A stretch of 64,000 nt of DNA from Gonatopus flavifemur (lineage: Eukaryota > Arthropoda > Insecta > Hymenoptera > Dryinidae), in the NCBI GenBank assembly GCA_018340375.1, contig JAFFJZ010000001.1:16014001-16078000 (forward strand), given 5' to 3'. Below, in pieces: positions 37,901-47,400 of this stretch. Below the pieces are notes generated by a model that did not search any database, had not been told where the DNA came from, and worked only from the letters and a program-made list of their open reading frames with translations. A program made the position numbers and the translations under genes. Positions within the stretch are counted from its first letter, which is position 1, and every line of letters starts with the position of its first letter.

Positions 37901-40900
37901 AGTACTACAGGAATTTCTTCAAGTTTCTCGCATGAATTAAAAAATTATACAATAAATGCTCTTTTTGTTTGAAATATCTCTTATAAATTTGATTGTATAT
38001 AGTCTCATCACTACTTTTCTTATATATTTTCTTTTTTGTGTGATTGTGAGAATAATTCAAAGTCGAGAAAAATGATTAAATTCTGAATATTCCTTTCTCT
38101 TGCTGCTTCCTCTTCCCTCTCCCCCTTTTTCTGAAATTTTCTTGAAAATGAATAAACGAATGATAAATTTCTTGGTTTTTTATTCAATCAGTTTGAAAAC
38201 GAATTGGAACAGAATTTATCAATTTCAAGACTTCGAATTCGTCTTATCGATACTCTAAACTTGTTCGAGAAAACTTAATGAATAATTCCTCACCAGTTCT
38301 TTAATAGAGATACCGGTCGCAATTCGTTCTTTGTTCGATCTCTCTTGTTCGTTTCGAATCGTCTCCGATACATAATTTTGAGTCTGCATGCAAAAAATAC
38401 ATACACAAGGATGTTGACTTACACATGCAATGCACTTTCAATTATGTATGTGAAAAGAAATGTGAAATAATATAAAGCGAATTATCAATTGAAAAAAAAA
38501 TGTAAATCATCAAATGTAAATGTACCTTGAGAAGCCAATAGTTATTCGCGTGAATTAAACCGTGCGTGATTACATTAGATTTGATATTAAAAATTTCGTG
38601 TATATCAATACCAATACAGATTTTATAAAATTATAAAATTGTGGCAGTTTTCAAAAATTCATAGAGAGATTTGTGAAATGTTCACATTTTCGAAACATCT
38701 AAACATTTATTTCACTCCCAATAGATATACTTTGGATCATATTTCCAATGTTTGTACGAAGGAGAATTGTTTAAATGTCTTGTCTTGAACATTTCTCAAC
38801 TATCCTTTGCGAAATAAATGGCTACAGGGTCCCCTTTTATCTCTTCTATATTCGAAGATTTGATAAAGCTTTACAGATGATTCATTCCATAATTTCCTCA
38901 AAGAATTGATTCTATGCGAACCGTGAGACAGTTTTTTTTTTACAAGAAATCGATAATAGTAATTCGCATCGCTCACAACCTTTTCAATAATCCACGCTGA
39001 TACGATAATGAATGAGTGAATTATGTGGATGACAATTTATCATTTGAACCATGCATTTTAAACAACCAAAAAATTGTTTTCACTGTTTTTACTATTTTAG
39101 TGATTCATCAATTGATAACTTACCAACGATTTCACGTCGACATTAGATAAATCGTCCTCATTGGAGAAATTGATCATTTCCGGATGTAATTGACGAGAGC
39201 CCGTGTGCATTATCGGATCTTGCAAATTACAGTTCTAACCATAAAACAGAATAGAACACGAACATTCTGAGCATGCCATTCAAACATTCAAAATTTTCTT
39301 AGCGAAATGAAAACGTTAAGCAGAAAAGAAACAAATATCACACAAAGCTAATTTTTTGTTGTTTGTTTCATCAAATAATAGCAAAGGGAAAAAAAAGGAT
39401 GCTTTTTATCGTGCAACATACGTGGACTCAGTGAAAATGTATTTCCATTTCATTTGTTGATCTACACAATAATGTTGATGACTTTCTTTCAAACGAATAC
39501 ATCACGTATAGGTCATCCGAGTGCGTATCAAGAACACCGTTTTACAATCAATTACTTGCGAGATATCACACGATTTTTTCCTCCGATCGTTCGTTCGAAT
39601 GATGTAATTTTCAAATAGAATTCAAGTGAGTGTTAAAAACGTACCACTGATATGTTTTCTTTCTCGAGTTCATTCTTCTTGTTTTTCTTAGTCTTCTTTA
39701 TTCGCGGTGTGAGATTTGGCGACGTATCATTACCAGGGACTCCTTCAATTTTCTTCTTTTTCGTTTTAGTTCCTGATGTTTTCGACGAAGTAGTCACCAA
39801 AGATGAAGTTGTAGTTATCGTTTCTTCACGAGTCTCACTCTATAATGTGAAGAATACAAAAAAATACATCAGATATCAATTTTGTTAGGGTTTGAGGACA
39901 TTCGCGGAAAAAGTTATGCAGTAAAAATTGATATATTCATAACAGACAGAAGTGGGATATGATGTATTGTAGCGGGAACAACTGTGAATATATGATAGCT
40001 TATCATGAATTTCTTTGAATAAAAAAATATGACCTGGTAAAAAAAATATGAAACGATCGTTTCTATGTTATGATAAAGTATTATGCTTCATTTCAATCAT
40101 CTTTGAACGTTTCTGCGTAACAATCAAGGTTTCTAAGATATTTCAAGGAGCTGAGAATGGACGATATTTGATGGTATCGATATTACTCTCAGAGAAAATA
40201 TACTTGAGTAGTGGTGCAACTACTTGGTAGTCAGGACAAGGATCACGTTAGTTGTCTCAACTAATTCTGATGAATGCATTTTATTTAGTACAACTCAATT
40301 TTCGTTTAGAGCGACTAAATTTCCTAGCTGTCTAATATTCATATCAATATGTTGCTGGACAAGATAACAGATAACTGTGGAAACTATTTCCGGAAAATAG
40401 TCGAAATGTAGATTAATTCATCATTATAGGGAGTATTGAAATCCGTAAAGAATCAAGAATCAGAACATAAAAACTATCCATTTACCAATAATTATATCGT
40501 ATTGAGAATTCATTCATTGCGTTCGCACACTGAGAGAAAAAATATTTAGTTGAGTAGTCGCCATGAAATACCTAATTGATTTGAATAAAGTTTTATTGAA
40601 TCAATTGAATTCCCGTGTTCATTGATAAAATATTTTATAGCATATTAAATATTTGTTTGATCGAATGAATATTGAATTGAAAGTTTATTCAAATCAATTC
40701 ATTATTCCATGGCAACTATTCAATTAAATATCCAATTCTTCCAGGAAATTTGTTCCCTCAGTGCAATTATGAAGTGAACAAATAACCAATTATAATTACT
40801 GTTACTATTTCTTTAATTATGGCAACTCTATGAAATAGTCATAAATACGATTTTCAAATAGCTATGTTAATTATATTTTGATAGTTGATGCGATTATATA

Positions 40901-41383
40901 GTTGTAGTTGTTGTAATTTCAAAAAATCAACCGATGACATATATCTCTGATAGAAGGAATCCATTAATCCTGTTAAACGTATGGAATTTCGATTGAAATG
41001 TGATTGCCCTGATACAAATGATCTCCACATTTCTCTGAGAACGTCTGAATTTCGATAGAAGTCTCTTCATTTTTGTCAGACAGAGAAAACAACTACCATC
41101 CTGATTTTCAGTATTAACATTGAATTTCCCTGAGTATGAACATTTTCAAAATTATATATAATTTATATATAATTCGACATGATTTCTATATGCATCATAT
41201 ATAATTCTGAAAATTCTGAAAATAAGTCACATAAATATTGAATGAATAATCTCTATCATGGAATCCTCAATCATTTTATATTCATACATATTCCATCTGT
41301 GCCTCTTCCATTTATAAAAAGACGGTGGATAAGTTGTTTGAAGTCCTTTTACTTATTTCGAACAAGTGACTTTGTTATTTTGG

Positions 41384-41416
<33 letters not shown>

Positions 41417-44400
41417 CTCGTAATTGAAAATCTCGAATAAGCATATATAATATTTAAGTTTGATCTGCATTTAAAAACGTTTAATTAATTTAATTTTATC
41501 ATATTCATGAATTGAAGATAGATGAAGGAAATGATTATATTTAATAAGCATATATTCCCGTTGAAAGCGTTGATTGTAACCATATTTACGGTTGTAATAA
41601 ACTCGATTTCTTCTTGTTGGTGACGATGCTCCGTTATGATTGCGAAATAAAATTCGAACTCCCGAATCTCATGCTCAACACTTGAGACATTTCTTATATA
41701 AAAGATGAATCAAACGGTATTGGAAAATACTGAATGTGTCCTAATTTAAATTTCAAATATTTGAAACGGTTTTGAAAACTATCAACGAGAAAGAATATTT
41801 TTCCCAAAATTAAGACTCTTTCGTAAATGTTATAGAAAATAAATTTTTTCAAAACTAGGGATTATTTGATTTCATTGATTCTAAAATAATTCAAATCAAT
41901 TGTTCAAATCATTGTGATATCGAAGAATAATTGATTCATTCGAATCTTGTTCAATGAGAAACAGAATGGAAGTTTTATTGTGAATGAAAAGAGCTCGAGT
42001 ATGTATTCATAATTTTCCAAACACTCAACACATTGAAAGATTTTCATTTTAAAATCAAGAACACGTATTTTCGAGCCTCATGCTATCGTCCTCCTAGGGT
42101 ATACTTTTGAATCAAGACTACAATTATTCCAGCCTAAAAAAGCAGGAAAGAATTATTTGATGTATCTCGAAGGAAAAAAGTTTCGAGATTTCCTGTATTA
42201 AATCTTTATAAGAGTTGTATAAAAGTTTTATAGAAAACTCATCAATTGTGAGAGAATTCTACTGTCAATTTTTCTACTGAAGTTTGAATTATTTATTGGA
42301 ATTTGTGATCAAATACAAAAATATTGAAACGTGTCAATCTTCAAGTTTTTATTTTCAATGAGCAATTCAAACTTCAACGATGAGAACTATCTTTAGAAAG
42401 AAAATTTGAATTCGGAGTACTTAATTCCAAAAAAATTCACCTTGCAAATATCCCTTGTAATGTTAACACCAGTATTCTCTTCTTACACTATGAAATTTGA
42501 TTCCTATCCGCACGTTGATACTTTTGATTACACTGTCCGTTGTGTGATTCACTTTGAGAAGAGAACAATAATTCGATTCAAAATCTTCACCAACTATCAC
42601 GGCACATATAATACATACAGCAATCTGACGCACTAAGTAAAACAATTTAGGTCGATTATTGAATTCATGTTAAAACCCTGGACTCCAGTCTGTTAGCGTT
42701 GCAGCATGGACGGCTGCAAGAAAACACAGACTTATCATTACCTATACGTACATATAATGTACATACATTAGGATATCCTTCTTTACTCTAGAGCGAGCGA
42801 ATGAAATGAGTTCAGGAAACTCACTACACTGTAGATTGCCTTATACTGTATAAAATACCTTGCTCTCCAAAGCGTTACAGGTACCATAATACGATATTAG
42901 TAAACTAAGTGCATGGTAACCAACAACGATTGGTCGTTTCCGTCGAATACATGCAGCTGGTTGGTCGATCAGCTACAAGACAAGTCAGATGAGATAAGTC
43001 GTTTACATGACCGAGTGTACGTGTTGTTGTATGTGTGTGTGTGTGAGTTGTTCAAGAACCAGGAGCAAGCGGCCGTGAGGATTGGTCGAGCATTGGACGA
43101 AGAACGATCACCCACGACCTCAATCTTTAAACTCTCTATATTATTCTGTCCCATACTGTTAGGAAGGTTAGTGAGAATATTCGATAAATTTCTCTTGCTC
43201 TTACCGGTGATGTTTAACATTTGACGGTCGTGAAATTTTTCATACATTTCTTCATAAAAAAAATAATGTCTGGTCCGTATCGATTTTTATAAAATATCGA
43301 TCGAAACTAGATATTGTTTTTATGGGAAATCTTGAACGAAAAAATATCGCATATCAGAGTTCTTACTGGTGTCGATGAATCGAACAACTTTCGCGGGGAT
43401 CCTTTTTCTGATAGCGCAATCACACTCGGACAACTTCGAATGTTCAGTTATCAAGCATAAGTTATCAGTGTATTTTTTAGGTACTGATATTCGGTAGTTT
43501 TCGCATTTTATGTGAAAACTTTACCAAATATTAATGTTGTTGTAGTTATTTTACCACAAAAGGAAATTTCTCTAAATGATTGGATGTGACATTCTTGTTT
43601 GTTCGAATTTATGTTGAAAAGTTCTATATAAATTTTATATAAAATGTTGTATAAAATTTTATTATACATTGGAAAAACAAATTCTTCCAGTCAAATGAAC
43701 ATTTATTTGTCTTGTACCAAAGAAATATTCATTGGAATTGACATAATTCATTTGAATCACATAGATGGTTATAATGGTTTATTCGATTCGAATAAATTAT
43801 TTTGGTTTGAAGGAATATTTTGTTAATTCCAATAAATCAGTACAGAACAAATCAATGTTCATTTGACTGGAAGAAATTTTCTTTTCAGTGTATTTTAATA
43901 CTCATATATAACATTCAATAAAATCTGTATAAATTGTACGGTGGGTTAGAAGAATATCTCTTTATGTGAATTTTCATAAAAATGCATAACAATTGCATGA
44001 AATAAGAAGATTTCTTCAGAATTCGTACATGATTCTGTCTTTTCACATAAAAATCATTTCACATAAGTTATGCAGAGTTTTTGTAGAATTTATATAAATC
44101 TTATGTATATTTTGCGTACAGTTGTATATACATGAGATGACTCTAATGAGAAATCTGAGTGGAAAAATTTCCAAAATCATACACTGTTGTTAAATTTTAG
44201 AATATTTGTGTTAATTCTAATACAAAAGTTTGGGAGTACTCAATAAAACACATTTTTGTATCAGATTTCCCACAGTGTTATTGAAATTCAAACACAATAT
44301 TACCTCAAAATGAATTTCATAGCAAATTTTATTTGAATTCTCATAAAATATATAGTGAATTTCGAACACAAATATATGTGTTAATTGCTTCCAAATTTTG

Positions 44401-47400
44401 TGCATTAAATTCATAAATTTTCTTAACCATGTATATAAGTTACATATAATTTTGAAAAATTTCCCACTCAAGTGACACTATTTTTCAAGTTTGTATAATT
44501 TTTACATATATTGTAAATAACTCATTGGTAAATATTTCGGTCAATAATATATTGTGGAATTTTGTGTAGAATTTGTAATTTTTTCCAATGATTTATAATG
44601 TGATTCCACAAAGAAAAAAACGATGATTGAACGGAATATACAATTAAATAAAAAACGAAGTTCATCTAACAAGCAAAGAGTAGAAATGTATTTTCAATTA
44701 GTCAGAGTTTCATGAATTCGACGTTTCGGCCAACGTAGGGCAACTCTCTTAAGAGAGAATTGAGATAAAATCACTCCAGAGTAAACAAATGTCGCTACGG
44801 TGTGGGATACAACTTTTTGGAGTATTTTTCTCACATACATCCTGGAGACAAAATTTTCATTAGTGAAATAAAAGATCAGGAACAATTTTAGTTTATGGAT
44901 GAATTTATGTACGATGTTATGGCCCATCATCCAAAAGCCGGTAGATCAAAACGAGAACATATTTTTCAACACAAAATTATTTGCTTCAAACATTTAATGC
45001 TGTTTTTTCAACTCTTAATTAGACTGTGGACTGGATAATTCACATCTATCGCAATAATAATATAATTTGTCCGTAATGTCTGCACAAAGCTCATGTGTAC
45101 ATCTTTTACAGGTATGGCATTGAATGGGGGGTATGGTCACCGATGAAATCTTGGCATAGCATCGAGAAACGAACTTTCATGTGGAACGCATGCATAAAAA
45201 CATTGTTTATAAATGAATTGTTTGAACAATCTTTTTAAAAATAAGTGTTCGGTAAAACTGATCCCACCAATCGATTCTCAGAAAAAAAAATATATAGCAA
45301 GCATGTATCCGGAATCCATTGCGATTGTTTGATGTAAAAAAATACAACACGTATTGGTTTGTTTTTTTTTCTTATAACAATGAACAATCGCAATGTGGAT
45401 GTGGAAAATTTTTTGACCAATCTATTCATAAACAGTTTTCTTACACAGGTTCCTCACTTCACTTGGCATAGCATGGGTTTTTCAAGATTCCATCGGTGAC
45501 CAAGACTATATCCCCCATTATTTCAGCATTAGCTCTAATGGGTTAATGTGGGCCTTACCACCCGAATTCAATGTGGGCCATACCGCCCGATCGAGATTTT
45601 TGACGAGAAAATCAGTTCATAACCAAACAAACAAATATTACCGCTTAAAACTCATGAGACATCCCACATAGCAACAGAGGTTATGTCGTTCCAAAAGTAT
45701 TCTAAAAGATATCTTTAAGATGTCTTATGCAACATGAAAAGAACGATTTAAGAAAGATTTGTTCTTGAGAAAGGATCTTTCTTAAATCGTTCTTTCCATG
45801 TTGCATAAGACATCTTAAAGATATCTTTTAGAATACTTTTGGAACGACATAACCTCTGTTGCTATGTGGGATGTTCTATATATAGGGGGGGGGTTAATAC
45901 TAGTATGACACACTATTTTATGATCTGACCTACTTCAGTACAGAACGTCTCAAAGTTTCGCCGACACGGTACACCAAGAACAATTCAATAGCAAAAGTTA
46001 GATCTCTCTTAACTCACTGTATTGACAACAATGAAGTTGCCGCATATACAATCTTTTCGTGACCAAAAGTGTGTAGTGCTGCCACCTACCGGCAGATCCT
46101 GGAAACATACCGACGGCCGGGCCATACCACCCGCCGTTTCCCTACTAGCCATTTTCAAAGAGGACAAATGGCAGGAAGGAAAAATCGTCTCCACAGAAAC
46201 CCTTCTTAGAATCGGATAGGGTGAAAAATTCAAAAATTGAGAATCGTGCTCACAGTAGGTTGAAAAATAAATGAAAAGCGAAGTTTATGTGACGAACAAA
46301 GAGTCGAAACACCCCCCAGAAAATCTCCCCTATGTTCTATAAACCTTTCATAAACGTGCCGCGTTGTGCTTCCGGTACACGTTTCATTTGAAATATTGAA
46401 TCAGACTTGAAGTGAGTGGTAGATGTAGAAGTTTTGTTGCACTTTTAGAAGACTTTTGAGGGATTGGAACTGTCGACCCAAGTCTATCCGAGTTTTATCT
46501 GGATTCTGTTTGGTTTTTCAACCAGGAAAGTTCTCTCCGTATCTCACGGAATTTTTTTTTTTCAGAAGTCTACTACGAATTCCGAATTTGATTGATTCAG
46601 TTGAAGTTTTCTCTCAGTGCATGGTTCAACTACGACTACATAAATACAACGTGTCCCAAAAAGTATTGTGAATCTTTGAAGGGGTGATTCTTGAGACTAC
46701 CTTTGATGAAATATTCTAAGTATTGGAGGTTTAATTTCTTAGTTTTTAGAAATTTTCATTATTGTCGGATTATCGATTTCTCGCGGTGTAGACATTTGGG
46801 CTGCTTATATTTTTTAAAATACGTAATTTAATAAATACACTTTGTTGAACACAATTAATATAATTTTATTACGTTTGATGAACAGTTATTTAGTCCACAG
46901 TTGATATTCAATAATGAACGATTCAATTTAATTAGAAATTGACTAGAATATAGATTTGGATATTGAACGGATGATATTGGTTTTAATTCCATTGATAACT
47001 CCGATAATTCATGAATAGATAAGACCTAGATTTCGAAGGATGAATATAATCAAGAAACATTTCTAATTATACCCGAAACAAATCGTTTCATCAAAACCTT
47101 CACGGCCGAATCTTGTTCAAGAACTACTATCCATTCTTTTGATATTATTTATTGAACACAAGCGGGTGCTGATTGCACACTGCTCGCAAACAAAAACAAA
47201 AACCGATCCCACCTCGTTCAAGCTTGATTCACAATAAAATCCCTGAAGGGCGTTATCCATTTCGGATAATACAGATGTATCAAAAAAATACGTTGACGAT
47301 TCAGGTGACAAGTACACCGGCTGCTACAGTGATCAAAAAGTCCTATAACATTCTCTTAATTTATTGAAATCAGCTATCAGCTCTTGAAACACGAGGCATT

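Larger units (their letters stand above)
36046..38293. other. Intron between exons D and E
   Basis: It contains a decayed mariner (36230-37170) and a fold-back MITE (37345-37635). The remainder is AT-rich and unrecognised. Confidence 0.65.
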
